Notes: generated from the sequence alone by a model not told the origin. Counted from the stretch's first letter, positions 1 to 9,498 are shown. The stretch: DNA of 64,000 nucleotides from Rathayibacter rathayi (GCF_004011095.1 NZ_CP028129.1:930001-994000); one strand, 5' to 3'. A program made the numbers and translations.

Positions 1-46
1 GCTGTGCCGCCCCTGCGCTCGAGGCGAGGCGAGCAAGGTGTCGGTC

Positions 47-1243
47 ATGACATCAACTCAGCGCACCCCCACTCCTCGCTCCCGCCGCCGCGAGCCCGAC
101 ATCGTTCGGGCGAGCGAGATCCAGGATCTCCTCGCCGCCGTCCCCTCCATCATCGGCATCCGGCCGGAGGAGTCCGTGGTCGTGGTGCCTTTCCTCGGGA
201 CGCGCGCCGGCGGCGGCTTCCGCCTCCCCCTCCCGGAGCGAGTGCGCCGGGCCGAGGTCGAAGCTCTGGCGCGCGGCTGTGCGCGCCTGATGGAGACGAT
301 GCCGCGCGCGACCGCAGTGCTGGTGGTGGTGTACACCTCCGCGGGGTACGCCGAGGAGCGGGGAATCCCGCAGCTCCAACTCGGGCGGGCTATTCTGCGT
401 CGACTCGAGCGCACGCGGCTCGGCATCGTCGCGGTGGCCTGCGTCGCGGGAGACGGCTGGGGGCGCTACACCGAGCCGGAGGAGTGTCGGCAGCCGCGGC
501 CGCTCCTCGAGATCCAGCGGAGCGAGACGGGGGTCCTCGCTCGGGCGGTCGTCGACGAGCCGCTGGATCTTGGTGCGCTCTCCGCGCTCCCCGCCGTCGA
601 TGAGGCCGATCGCGTGCTCGTTGCGCAGGTGCTCGAGAGAGCGCCGCTGCTCGGTGACACGGTCGCGATCGTCGAGCGCTGGCTCACCGGGCCGCCTGAC
701 GTGCGCCGCGAGGGGCTGATCGTCCGGATGCTGCAGTGCCCGCCATTGCGGGACGGGGTCACAGTGCAGATCGCCAGCACCGCCGAGATGGGCGCGATGC
801 AGGCGCGTAGCCAAGACCGGCTCGAGAGATTGAGCGCGCAGACCGGGGAGAGCGTGTCCTTGCTCGCCGAACGCGAGTTCCTGGCCGGATCGGGCGATGA
901 CCACGACCACGAGATGTCGGTGCTGCTCCTCGGGAGCGGTCGTGCTCCGGAGCGCGAACGGCTGGCGCAGGCGACTCGACTCCTGGCGCGTGCGGCGGCA
1001 CTCGCCCCGGAGGGCGCGCGGTCGCCGGTGCTCACGGTGCTCGCGTGGTGCTGGTGGGCGCGCGGAGTGTCGAGCCTCGCTGCTCTCCACCTCGCCGAGG
1101 CCCTGCGGCTCGACCCCGACAATTCGATGGCCCAGCTCTACGCCTCCCTGTTCGCGACGCGCGCCCTTCCAGACTGGGTTCTGGACGGCGCCGCCGAGGC
1201 ACTCGACGCGGCGAGCACCTGCCGCGGCGAGCGCCTCAACTGA
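47..1243 (+). CDS. DUF4192 domain-containing protein
   Basis: A protein of 398 residues of the actinobacterial DUF4192 family, whose function is not known. The family hallmark is near the N-terminus, where a segment reading LLAAVPSIIGIRPEESVVVV is followed by a predicted alpha/beta domain. The C-terminal 120 residues are Ala/Leu-rich and helical, and look TPR-like (HLAEALRLDPDNSMAQLY). The ATG at 47 is preferred to a GTG at 38 because AAGG lies seven to eight bases upstream of it. No signal peptide or membrane segment is visible, so it is probably cytoplasmic. The stop codon is the start of a short tandem repeat. Family assignment is good; nothing in the neighbourhood suggests a role. Confidence 0.8.
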   Translation: MTSTQRTPTPRSRRREPDIVRASEIQDLLAAVPSIIGIRPEESVVVVPFLGTRAGGGFRLPLPERVRRAEVEALARGCARLMETMPRATAVLVVVYTSAGYAEERGIPQLQLGRAILRRLERTRLGIVAVACVAGDGWGRYTEPEECRQPRPLLEIQRSETGVLARAVVDEPLDLGALSALPAVDEADRVLVAQVLERAPLLGDTVAIVERWLTGPPDVRREGLIVRMLQCPPLRDGVTVQIASTAEMGAMQARSQDRLERLSAQTGESVSLLAEREFLAGSGDDHDHEMSVLLLGSGRAPERERLAQATRLLARAAALAPEGARSPVLTVLAWCWWARGVSSLAALHLAEALRLDPDNSMAQLYASLFATRALPDWVLDGAAEALDAASTCRGERLN

Positions 1244-1284
1244 TCGGCACCGCGCTGATCGGCACACGCGCTGATCGGCACACG
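1240..1284. repeat. three 15-16 bp tandem repeats over a stop codon
   Basis: The unit CTGATCGGCACACGCG begins at 1240, 1255 and 1271; the first copy lacks one base. The TGA at 1241-1243 that ends the DUF4192 gene is part of the first copy. No hairpin with a T-tract is visible here. Confidence 0.8.
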
Positions 1285-1334
1285 ACCGGCTACGCGAGAA
1301 GGCGCTCTTGCCAGGCGCGGTGCTCTCTCCTATC

Positions 1335-1354
1335 GTTCAACCATATGGTTGTAC
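1335..1354. promoter_or_regulatory. palindromic ArsR-type operator over the start codon
   Basis: CAACCATATGGTTG at 1338-1351 is a perfect 14-bp palindrome, and the symmetry continues to 1335-1354 with one mismatched pair. Its centre lies at the ATG of the ArsR gene. A -10-like hexamer TATCGT lies at 1331-1336, so the transcript probably begins at or next to the ATG. ArsR-family repressors often bind dyads of this kind in their own promoter, so autoregulation is the natural reading. Confidence 0.7.
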
Positions 1355-1671
1355 AAGCGGACCCTGATGTCGACCGGCTCTTCCGGGCGCTGGCAGACGG
1401 CACGCGGCGCGACATCGTCGCCCGGGTGCTGGTCGGCGAGCAGTCCGTCTCGGCGCTGGCGACCCGTTACGACATGTCGTTCGCGGCGGTGCAGAAGCAT
1501 GTGGCCGTCCTTGAGCGGGCGACGCTCGTGCGCAAGCGCCGCAGTGGTCGGGAGCAGCTGGTGCGGGGTGAGGTCGCCGCGGTGCAGCGGGTGTCGCGCC
1601 TACTCGACGCTTATGAGCAACTGTGGAGGGGGAGGGTCGACCGCAGGTCAGATTTTCTCAACGAGGAGTGA
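1345..1671 (+). CDS. ArsR family winged-helix repressor
   Basis: A 108-residue winged-helix DNA-binding protein. The sequence runs FRALADGTRRDIVARVL, then a recognition helix region YDMSFAAVQKHVAVLERA, then the wing with VRKRRSGREQLVRG, as in the non-metal ArsR subgroup paired with SRPBCC proteins. No cysteine or histidine metal cluster is seen, so it probably does not sense metals. The ATG chosen sits in the middle of a palindromic operator and there is no Shine-Dalgarno sequence, which suggests a leaderless, self-repressed transcript. The SRPBCC gene follows 48 bases downstream on the same strand and is most likely in the same operon. Upstream in-frame starts would extend the protein without family support. 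Confidence 0.85.
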   Translation: MVVQADPDVDRLFRALADGTRRDIVARVLVGEQSVSALATRYDMSFAAVQKHVAVLERATLVRKRRSGREQLVRGEVAAVQRVSRLLDAYEQLWRGRVDRRSDFLNEE

Positions 1672-1719
1672 CCACCCGGGAGCCGACCGGCTCGCGGGAC
1701 GTGCTGGAAGGAGACGCAC

Positions 1720-2211
1720 ATGACCGTGCTGCAGTCCATCAAGGACATCGAGAAACTGACCCTGACCATCATTGCCGAGTTCGACGCGGGTAGTGAGCGC
1801 GTCTGGCTCCTCTGGACCGACCCGCGCCGGCTTGAGCGCTGGTGGGGGCCGCCGACCTGGCCCGCGGTGTTCGAGCGGCACGAGCCCGTCGAGGGCGGGC
1901 GCAGCGCTTACGTGATGACGGGCCCGGACGGCGAGCAGGCGCGCGGCTGGTGGCGCGTGACCCGGGTCGAGGAGCCGAGCCGGTTCGAGTTCGAGGACGG
2001 CTTCGCCGACGAGCAGGGCGACCCGGTCGACGCGATGGGCGTGACCCGCGCCACCGTCGTCCTCGACGAGGTCGCGCCGGGGCGCACGCGGATGGTCCTC
2101 AGCAGCCGCTTCGAGTCGGTCGAGCAGCTCGAGCAGATGATCCAGATGGGCATGGAGGAGGGGCTCCGCCAGGCGATGAGCCAGATCGACGCGATCCTGC
2201 TCGAGGGCTGA
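1720..2211 (+). CDS. SRPBCC (AHSA1-like) domain protein
   Basis: A 163-residue START/Bet v 1-fold protein of the AHSA1-like group. The N-terminal strand and first helix (EFDAGSERVWLLWTDPRRLERWWGPPTWP) and the C-terminal helix (MIQMGMEEGLRQAMSQIDAIL) are typical of the family. These proteins form a hydrophobic ligand cavity; the ligand cannot be read from the sequence. GGAAGGAG lies shortly before the ATG. It follows an ArsR-type repressor, an arrangement very common in actinobacteria, so the pair probably answers a small hydrophobic molecule or stress signal. The downstream gene is convergent and only nine bases away. Confidence 0.85.
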   Translation: MTVLQSIKDIEKLTLTIIAEFDAGSERVWLLWTDPRRLERWWGPPTWPAVFERHEPVEGGRSAYVMTGPDGEQARGWWRVTRVEEPSRFEFEDGFADEQGDPVDAMGVTRATVVLDEVAPGRTRMVLSSRFESVEQLEQMIQMGMEEGLRQAMSQIDAILLEG

Positions 2212-2220
2212 CGGCTGCGA

Positions 2221-2742
2221 CTACTGCTCGGCCTCGGTGAGGTCGGCAGCGTAGGCCCGGACGGAGCGCTGGTAGCGGGGGAGGGTCGGGGCCAGCACCT
2301 CCAGCGCGACTCGTAGGGCCTCGTCCGCCCGCCCTGCGCTGTGCAGGGCGAGCGCGAGGAAGACCTCCCGAGCGGCGCCGACCGCGGGATGCGGCGCGGC
2401 GTCCACCAGAAGGGCAATCGCCTCGTCGAGACGGCCGAGGTTTCGGAGCGTGGAGGCGTACTGGATGCTCAGCCGCGCCCGTCGCTCGTCGTCCAGGCCC
2501 GCGGACAGCGCGCGCTCGTACTCGATCGCCGCCTCCGCCTGGTGCCCAGCGCTGTCGAGAGCGCCGCCCAGCTCGAATGCGGCGACCCCGTCGTTCCCCG
2601 GGTAGCGAGCGGCGAGGACGCGCATCCGCTCGACGACGACGTCCGGATCCGCCTGCGAGTCGAGGCGGTAGACGGCCGCCTGCCAGAGAGCGAGCGCGGC
2701 GGGATCAGAGCGGCCGGAGTCTGAGGTGCTGATCTCGGTCAC
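2221..2742 (-). CDS. tetratricopeptide repeat protein
   Basis: A 173-residue protein built of about three TPR-like helix pairs, for example VAAFELGGALDSAGHQAEAA followed by YASTLRNLGRLDEAIALLVDAA and LALALHSAGRADEALRVALE. Such proteins are usually scaffolds for protein-protein contacts; no partner can be named. No signal sequence is present. The GTG start overlaps the stop codon of the upstream doxX-like gene by four bases (GTGA), so the two are probably translationally coupled. Similar short TPR proteins are common in actinobacteria as conserved proteins without assigned function. Confidence 0.8.
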   Translation of the reverse strand: MTEISTSDSGRSDPAALALWQAAVYRLDSQADPDVVVERMRVLAARYPGNDGVAAFELGGALDSAGHQAEAAIEYERALSAGLDDERRARLSIQYASTLRNLGRLDEAIALLVDAAPHPAVGAAREVFLALALHSAGRADEALRVALEVLAPTLPRYQRSVRAYAADLTEAEQ

Positions 2743-3320
2743 GCCTCCGACTGTACCGCGGGCGCGTGGCCCGGCTCAGCGGCGCTCGCTCCGGATCCGT
2801 CCTTGGACTCGGAGGACGCCGAGGCCGCGACGGGAGCGGCGCGACGACCGGCTTCGATCAGCGCGGTCGACGCCGCGGCACCGCCGACGAGCGCGAACAG
2901 TGACCAACCGGCGCCCCACTTCTTCTTGCCGATCAGAGCATCGAAGGAGAGCGCGCCCGGTCCGTCCGCGACGATTGCGGCCGTCGCCGCCACCAGGACG
3001 CCGTTGTACTCCCAGCCGCCGCTCGTGTTCCACAGGCCGTTACTCCAGTGCACCTTCCGCACCGCGGTCACCATCGTCGCGATCAGGCCGGCAGCGGCGA
3101 GCGGAGTTGCGGCACCGAGCGCCAGCGCCGCTCCGCCCGCCGTTTCGGTCACGGCCGCGGCGACCGCGTTCCGCCGAGCCGGGTGCAGCTCCAGGCTCGA
3201 CATCATCTGCTCGGTGCCGTCCAGGCCCGGGCCGTCGAACGAGCCCCGCAACTTCTGCAGACCGTGTCCGACGAAGAGCCCGCCGACGGCGAGACGGAGA
3301 ATGAGTGAGCCGACCTTCAT
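2739..3320 (-). CDS. DoxX family membrane protein
   Basis: A 193-residue integral membrane protein of the DoxX family. The N-terminus LILRLAVGGLFVGHGLQKLRG is the characteristic first helix and glycine-rich turn, followed by three more hydrophobic segments (about residues 50-72, 76-86 and 100-150). The C-terminal 40 residues are a disordered Ala/Ser/Pro tail. In mycobacteria a DoxX protein forms a membrane complex with superoxide dismutase and a thiosulfate sulfurtransferase, but neither partner is adjacent here. GGAGG lies five bases before the ATG. It is the first gene of a two-gene unit with the TPR protein. Confidence 0.85.
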   Translation of the reverse strand: MKVGSLILRLAVGGLFVGHGLQKLRGSFDGPGLDGTEQMMSSLELHPARRNAVAAAVTETAGGAALALGAATPLAAAGLIATMVTAVRKVHWSNGLWNTSGGWEYNGVLVAATAAIVADGPGALSFDALIGKKKWGAGWSLFALVGGAAASTALIEAGRRAAPVAASASSESKDGSGASAAEPGHAPAVQSEA

Positions 3321-3394
3321 GGTGACCTCCGGGAGGGGTGGGGACCTGTAGTGCGAGGTTCGCGGGTCGACAGGTCCCGGTCAAGGGGTCGCGC

Positions 3395-4009
3395 TCAGAG
3401 CACCGTGTAGGCGAAGGCGTCCATCATCACGGTCCCATCGGTGCAGACCTGGAGTTCGGCGGGAGCGCGAACCTCGCCGTCCTCGGCGTCGAGGACCTCG
3501 GCGACGAGGGCGGCGGAGGTGCCGACGGTGCAGCCGTACGCGCCGGGCGAGTGCCAGGCGACCCGTACGTCCGCCCGGGCGCCCGGCGCGACCTCGATCA
3601 GACCCGGCGGGTTCGGGCCGGAGGCGTCGGCGACCGCGCTGATCCGGGTGCCGCCCGCGTCGGTCGCGTACACGCCCGGGATGCCGGCCAGGGTGCAGGT
3701 GCTCGGCGAAGTGTTGGTGAGCACCAGGTCGAAGGCGCTGCTGCCGGCGCCGGACGCGCCGGGATCCGGCCGGTACTCCATCGCCAGGTCGGAGCCCGTG
3801 CAGCGAGACGTCGAGGGTGTGGGGGAGGGCTCGGGAGTCGGGGTCACCGCAGCCTGGGGAGCCGCGGCGACGGTGTTCGTGACGGTCGGCGTCGGGAGCG
3901 GCGTCTGCACCGCGGACGGCCCGCTGCTGTCCGCGCAGCCGTTGAGCAGCAGGACGAGTGCTGCTGCCGTCGACCCCGGGGAGGCGAGGCGCTGCGAGAA
4001 CGTGCCCAT
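3395..4009 (-). CDS. DUF4232 domain lipoprotein
   Basis: A 204-residue predicted lipoprotein. A short signal peptide ends in the lipobox LLNGC near residue 25, followed by a Thr/Pro-rich linker. The DUF4232 domain then begins at CTGSDLAMEYRPDPGASGAG and continues through a beta-sandwich with paired cysteines (CTLAGIPGVYATDAGG, CTVGTSAALVAEVLD, CTDG). The domain is widespread in actinobacterial exported proteins; its function is not established. The ATG at 4009 is preferred over a start twelve codons upstream, because it puts the signal peptide at the N-terminus and has CAGACT six bases upstream in the leaderless pattern seen elsewhere in this window. Confidence 0.8.
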   Translation of the reverse strand: MGTFSQRLASPGSTAAALVLLLNGCADSSGPSAVQTPLPTPTVTNTVAAAPQAAVTPTPEPSPTPSTSRCTGSDLAMEYRPDPGASGAGSSAFDLVLTNTSPSTCTLAGIPGVYATDAGGTRISAVADASGPNPPGLIEVAPGARADVRVAWHSPGAYGCTVGTSAALVAEVLDAEDGEVRAPAELQVCTDGTVMMDAFAYTVL

Positions 4010-4121
4010 CTCGGCAGTCTGGCACCGTCCGGAGCAAGTGGACACGGGGTCCTCGATCTCGCTTCGAGAGCACGGCGGTGAGCGGGCGACCCAGAGGGGG
4101 ATGCCCGCCCACCGCGCCCGG

Positions 4122-5123
4122 CTAGAGGCGGACGATCATCTTGCCGGTGTTGCCGCCGCGCATCATCGAGAGAAATGCGTCGACCGCGTGGTCGATGCCC
4201 TCGACGATGGTCTCGTCGTAGGCGATCTCGCCCTCGGCGAACCAGCCGGACATCAGTCGATTGAACTCCGGCGCGTGGTCGAGGTAGCCCGAGAGGGTGA
4301 AGCCGCGCAGGGTGAGACCGCGGGTGATGACGTTCGCCATGTTGTCGGGTCCGGCGGTCTTCTCGGTGCTGTTGTAGCCGGCGATCGCTCCGCAGAGCGC
4401 CGCCCGCCCGCCGTCGCGGAAGGCGTCGAGCGCCGCCTCGAGGTGGTCGCCGCCGACGTTGTCGAAGTAGACGTCGATCCCGTCGGGCGCGGCCTCGGCC
4501 AGCTGCTCGCGCACGGGGCCGGAGTGGTAGTCGAACGCGGAGTCGTAGCCGTACTTCTCCGTCAGCAGCGCGACCTTCTCGGCCGACCCCGCGGATCCGA
4601 CGACGCTCGTCGCGCCGAGCAGCCGAGCGATCTGACCAGCGGCCGAGCCCACCGCGCCCGCGGCTCCCGAGACGAAGACGGTATCGCCCTCCTTCATGTG
4701 CGCGATCGCGGTCAGCCCGACATAGGCGGTGAGCCCGGTCATGCCAAGGATGCCCAGGCGTAGGGAGAGCGGGACCCCGGGGACGACGCGGAACTGCGAC
4801 GACTCCGCCTGCACAATGTCGCGCCAGCCGAGCTGATGCAGGACGGCACTACCGACGGGGAAGTCCGGATCGTCGGAGACGGTGACCCGGCCGACGGCGC
4901 CGCCGGTCATCGTCTCGCCCAGGGCGAAGGGCGGGGTGTAGCTCTTCACGTCGTTCATCCGGCCGCGCATGTAGGGGTCGACCGAGAGGAAAGCGTTCTC
5001 GACGCGGATCTCGCCGGCGGCCGGGTCGCCGTACTCGACGCTCGCGGTGCGGAAGTCCTCGGCGACGGGCCACCCGTCGGGGCGGCGGACGAGCTGGATC
5101 TGGGTGCTGATGGCGGAGGACAT
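4122..5123 (-). CDS. NADP-dependent oxidoreductase, MDR superfamily
   Basis: A 333-residue zinc-free medium-chain reductase of the leukotriene B4 dehydrogenase / prostaglandin reductase / YncB type. It has the N-terminal GroES-like domain (NAFLSVDPYMRGRM), then the Rossmann domain with AAGAVGSAAGQIARLLGA as nucleotide-binding loop, then DVYFDNVGGDHLEAAL and the C-terminal NTGKMIVRL. Members reduce the C=C bond of alpha,beta-unsaturated ketones and aldehydes with NADPH, consistent with detoxification. The second ATG (5123) is chosen because AAAGG precedes it; one at 5135 would add four residues. It lies next to a DUF1304 gene and a TetR regulator, which may control both. Confidence 0.85.
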   Translation of the reverse strand: MSSAISTQIQLVRRPDGWPVAEDFRTASVEYGDPAAGEIRVENAFLSVDPYMRGRMNDVKSYTPPFALGETMTGGAVGRVTVSDDPDFPVGSAVLHQLGWRDIVQAESSQFRVVPGVPLSLRLGILGMTGLTAYVGLTAIAHMKEGDTVFVSGAAGAVGSAAGQIARLLGATSVVGSAGSAEKVALLTEKYGYDSAFDYHSGPVREQLAEAAPDGIDVYFDNVGGDHLEAALDAFRDGGRAALCGAIAGYNSTEKTAGPDNMANVITRGLTLRGFTLSGYLDHAPEFNRLMSGWFAEGEIAYDETIVEGIDHAVDAFLSMMRGGNTGKMIVRL

Positions 5124-5154
5124 GGCGCCTTTCATGGTGGTGGAGCGGAGCAGG

Positions 5155-5541
5155 TCAGAGAGCGAGGCCGACGGCGAGCGCGATCACTGCGAGCAGACCC
5201 GGAGTCATCTGGGTCAGAGCGGCACGGCGCTTGGTCGGCGCGGAGAGAAGCAGGACGAGCGCGGCGGCGACCATCGACCCGGTGCCCGCGAACACGAGCG
5301 CGGCGCCGACGGCGACAGCCCCGGTCGCGGCGGCGACGATGCCTACCACGGTGACGATCGCGAGGAAGAGGTTGTAAAAGCCCTGGTTGTAGGCCATTTC
5401 CTTCGTCGCCTCCGCCTCGCTCGCGGTCGTGCCGAAGGTCGAGCGCGCTCGGGGACTGGTCCAGAGGACCGACTCGAGCACGAAGATGGAGACGTGCAGC
5501 GCCGCAGCGAGAGCGGCGAGCACCAGTCCGAGAACGATCAC
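5155..5541 (-). CDS. DUF1304 family membrane protein
   Basis: A 128-residue protein with four predicted membrane helices (VIVLGLVLAALAAALHVSIF; FYNLFLAIVTVVGIVAAATG; VGAALVFAGTGSMVAAALVL; TPGLLAVIALAVGLAL). The motifs FVLESVLWTSP and EMAYNQGFYNLFLA are diagnostic of the DUF1304 family (YkgB-like small membrane proteins of unknown function). The GTG at 5541 is favoured because GGAGG lies six bases upstream; an ATG at 5655 would add a charged, unconserved extension that runs across the promoter. It is divergent from the TetR gene and stands 31 bases upstream of the reductase gene on the same strand, so both may be one transcription unit. Confidence 0.85.
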   Translation of the reverse strand: MIVLGLVLAALAAALHVSIFVLESVLWTSPRARSTFGTTASEAEATKEMAYNQGFYNLFLAIVTVVGIVAAATGAVAVGAALVFAGTGSMVAAALVLLLSAPTKRRAALTQMTPGLLAVIALAVGLAL

Positions 5542-5585
5542 GGTGGGCCTCCGGGAGACATCTGCGGCGCGACGGGCTCGCACCG

Positions 5586-5616
5586 ATTGTGTATCAACCA
5601 GTCCACAATATACTGG
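5586..5616. promoter_or_regulatory. divergent promoter with TetR-type dyads
   Basis: Two inverted repeats overlap here: ATTGTG (5586-5591) with CACAAT (5604-5609), and CCAGT (5598-5602) with ACTGG (5612-5616). A good promoter for the TetR gene overlaps them, with TTGTGT at 5587-5592, a 16-base spacer and TATACT at 5609-5614. The site lies between the DUF1304 and TetR genes, as expected for an autoregulated TetR repressor. Confidence 0.55.
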
Positions 5617-5672
5617 AGCGAGTGGCCCGCGCCAGTGCGGTACCGCATCCGTCACCGGTCAGGAGGGGCGCC

Positions 5673-6271
5673 GTGGGTCGCACGCAGGGCTTCGACACCG
5701 AGCAGGTCGTCCGCGCCGCCCGCGCCGTCTTCTGGGAGAGCGGCTTCGAGCAGGCGTCGCTCCCCGATCTGGAGTCCGCGACCGGACTGCGCCGCTCCAG
5801 CCTCTACCACGCCTTCGGCAGCAAGCGCGGGCTCTTCGATGCAGCGGTGCAAAGCTACCTCGACGAGGTCGTCCGGCCGCGGCTGGCTTCCCTCGTCGAT
5901 CCCGGCGGAGCGTCACCCACGGCGCTCGCGGACTACTTCGCCGGGCTTCGCGCGGCGCTCGCCGACCCTCGGACACCCTCGGCCCGCAGCGGCTGCCTCC
6001 TGCTTAACGCCGCGGGTGCGCCGATCGCCCGCGACGACGCCGTGCGGGAGGTGATCGCGGACTACCGCGCCGAGCTGGTCGAAGCGCTGCGGGCGGGAGC
6101 GCTGGCGCGCTGGCCCGGCAGCCCGCAGCGGGCCGCCGGGCAGGCCGAGGTCCTGGTCTCGCTGCTGGTCGCCGCGCTCGTTCTAGCCCGCGTGGATCCG
6201 GTGCAGTCCCTCGCAACCGTTGACGCCGCGCTCGCTCTGGTGCGGTCGTCGGGCCAGGGTCCCGCCGCCTC

Positions 6272-6275
<4 letters not shown>
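5673..6275 (+). CDS. TetR/AcrR family regulator
   Basis: A 200-residue TetR-type repressor. The N-terminal helix-turn-helix is clear (AVFWESGFEQASLPDLESATGLRRSSLYHAFGSKRGLFDAAV), and the C-terminal helical ligand-binding domain includes SGCLLLNAAG, seen in the group that regulates neighbouring reductases. AGGAGG at 5661-5666 stands six bases before the GTG at 5673, which fixes the start. It diverges from the DUF1304 and NADPH-oxidoreductase genes, which are therefore its likely targets. The inducer cannot be read from sequence; an electrophilic or quinone-like compound would fit the oxidoreductase. Confidence 0.88.
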
Positions 6276-7888
<1,613 letters not shown>

Positions 7889-7899
7889 AAGGGCTACCT

Positions 7900-8607
7900 G
7901 TGCCGCTGCCGCCCTCCCGCCGCCTTGCGGCGATCACTCTCACCTGCCTCCTCGCCTCCGGGGAAGCGACGGTCGTCGCGCCTCTCGCGACAGCGCTGCC
8001 CGCCGCCACGGCGTCCTCGGCGTTCGAGCCGGGCTCGTCCTCCCGACCCGCTGCTGCGTCGGACAGCTCGACTCTGAGCGGTGCGCAGACCTACTACAAC
8101 GCCCTGCTCCCCGGTGAGTACCTGCTCCCCGGCGAGAGCCTCGCCTCCTCGAACGGCGCCTTTACGTTCGAGATGCAGGACGACGGCAACGTTGTCCTCT
8201 CCGCTGACTCGGGCGCCCCGGTCTGGAGCACGGGGACCCACGGCAGCCCCGGAGCCACGCTCCTGCTCGACGGCGACGGCCGGCCTGTGGTCTACCGAAC
8301 CGACTCGAGCATCGCGTGGAGCTCGCGCGACACCCGTCCGGCAGTGCAGGACATTCTCGTCGGCGGGCAGGCGCTGCGGTCGGAGCAGCAGCTCACCTCG
8401 AGCGACGGTCGCTCGCGCGCCGAGCTGCGAGCGCGTTTCGAGGCGCTGGGCGTCAGCGAGGACGCACCGGTCGGCGTGTACTGCGGCAGCGGAGTCTCGG
8501 CCGACGCCCTGACTCTCGCAGGCTTCGCTCCTGCGCTCTACCCCGGCTCCTGGTCGCAGTGGGCGAACACACCGGGTCGGCCCGTGGCCACCGGACCGAA
8601 CGCGTAG
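7900..8607 (+). CDS. secreted B-lectin domain fused to a rhodanese C-terminal fragment
   Basis: A 235-residue predicted secreted protein with two unrelated parts. After a signal peptide (about residues 1-39) comes a bulb-type mannose-binding lectin domain (about 63-170), with PGEYLLPGESLASSNGAFTF and the sugar-binding pattern QDDGNVVL. From about residue 176 the sequence changes to the end of a thiosulfate sulfurtransferase: LRARFEALGV, VGVYCGSGVSAD with the catalytic loop cysteine at about 195, then LYPGSWSQWANTPGRPVATG. The first half of the rhodanese fold is absent, so sulfur transfer is unlikely. The GTG at 7900 has GAAAGG six to eight bases upstream and gives a proper signal peptide. It is probably a fusion made by a deletion. 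Confidence 0.7.
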   Translation: MPLPPSRRLAAITLTCLLASGEATVVAPLATALPAATASSAFEPGSSSRPAAASDSSTLSGAQTYYNALLPGEYLLPGESLASSNGAFTFEMQDDGNVVLSADSGAPVWSTGTHGSPGATLLLDGDGRPVVYRTDSSIAWSSRDTRPAVQDILVGGQALRSEQQLTSSDGRSRAELRARFEALGVSEDAPVGVYCGSGVSADALTLAGFAPALYPGSWSQWANTPGRPVATGPNA

Positions 8608-8634
8608 CACCGCCGCTGCGTCTCGCGGCCCGGA

Positions 8635-9195
8635 TCAGCTCAGGCGGGAGTGCTCGCCGAGGTGGTGCCAGGTGCGGTTGTGGTAGACGAGCGGAGCCGT
8701 CGACTCGGAGTTCTCGGGCACCTGCGCCTCGAGGGCGTGCACGGCGACAATCGTCGACGAGCCGGCCTCCATGCGGTTGATCACCGTGCCGCGGATCCAC
8801 GCGGCCGCGCCCGGGAAGAAGGGTTCGCCCGTGGGCAGCCGCGACCAGAGCGAGGTGTCGGCGAAGCGGTCGATCCCGCTGGTGGAGCCCAGGCGGGCCA
8901 AGTCGAGCTGTTCCGCTCCGAGCAGGTGCACGACCAGCGTCTCGGACGCCTGGATCGCGGGCGAGCTGGACGAGGCGGAGGAGAGCGAGAAGACAAACAG
9001 CGGCGGCTCAGCGCTGACCGAGAACACGGAGGTCGCGGTCAGGGCGACGGGGCCTGTTCCGGGGTCGGCGGTGATCAGCGCGACACCGGCGGCGTGGTTG
9101 CGAAACGCCAGTTTGAACTCTTCCGGCGAGAGCCCGGCGAAGGTGTGGTGCTCCGGTTCGCCGGCCGGAGTGGCGGCCAGATTCTCACGGCTCAT
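8635..9195 (-). CDS. flavin reductase family protein (FMN-binding split barrel)
   Basis: A 186-residue flavin reductase-like protein. The sequence FKLAFRNHAAGVALITAD starts the split-barrel domain, followed by LTATSVFSVSAEPPLFVFSL (the flavin-binding strand and loop) and FVVHLL-like and WIRGTVINRMEAGSSTIVAVHALEA segments. Relatives reduce FMN or FAD with NAD(P)H and pass it to monooxygenases. Two luciferase-like oxidoreductases lie 13-15 kb away, but no partner is adjacent. AGGAG lies six bases before the ATG at 9195. It converges with the lectin/rhodanese gene. Confidence 0.88.
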   Translation of the reverse strand: MSRENLAATPAGEPEHHTFAGLSPEEFKLAFRNHAAGVALITADPGTGPVALTATSVFSVSAEPPLFVFSLSSASSSSPAIQASETLVVHLLGAEQLDLARLGSTSGIDRFADTSLWSRLPTGEPFFPGAAAWIRGTVINRMEAGSSTIVAVHALEAQVPENSESTAPLVYHNRTWHHLGEHSRLS

Positions 9196-9379
9196 CAGAG
9201 ACTCCTGATCGATCGAGGGTGCGGCACGGGACGTGGCCCGCCGTCGCGCCGCGGTACGGCCCCTCCAGCCTGACGTACCGGCCGGGGAGGACGCCTCCCA
9301 TTGCGGAGTATGACGCGGCGTCCTCCGCGTCCTCCGTCCCGCCCCGTCCCGCCGCCCTCCGCTGTGGGAACCGCGCGAT

Positions 9380-9498
9380 GTGCAGGGGCCGTCCACCGTG
9401 CAGGGGTACGTGCGATGTGCAGGGGTACGTCCGATGTGCAGGGGTACGTCCGATTCGCAGGGGTACGTCCGATGTGCAGGGGTAAGTCCGATTCGCAG
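9380..9498 (+). repeat. seven direct 19-bp repeats
   Basis: The unit ATGTGCAGGGGTACGTCCG recurs with GCAGG at 9382, 9400, 9419, 9438, 9457, 9476 and 9495: one 18-base step and then five of exactly 19. Units alternate partly between ATGTGCAGG and ATTCGCAGG. The first and last are degenerate. Confidence 0.9.

Noticed and set aside
9380..9498. CRISPR array of 19-bp repeats
   Set aside because: The repeats are directly adjacent with no spacers, and the period equals the unit length.
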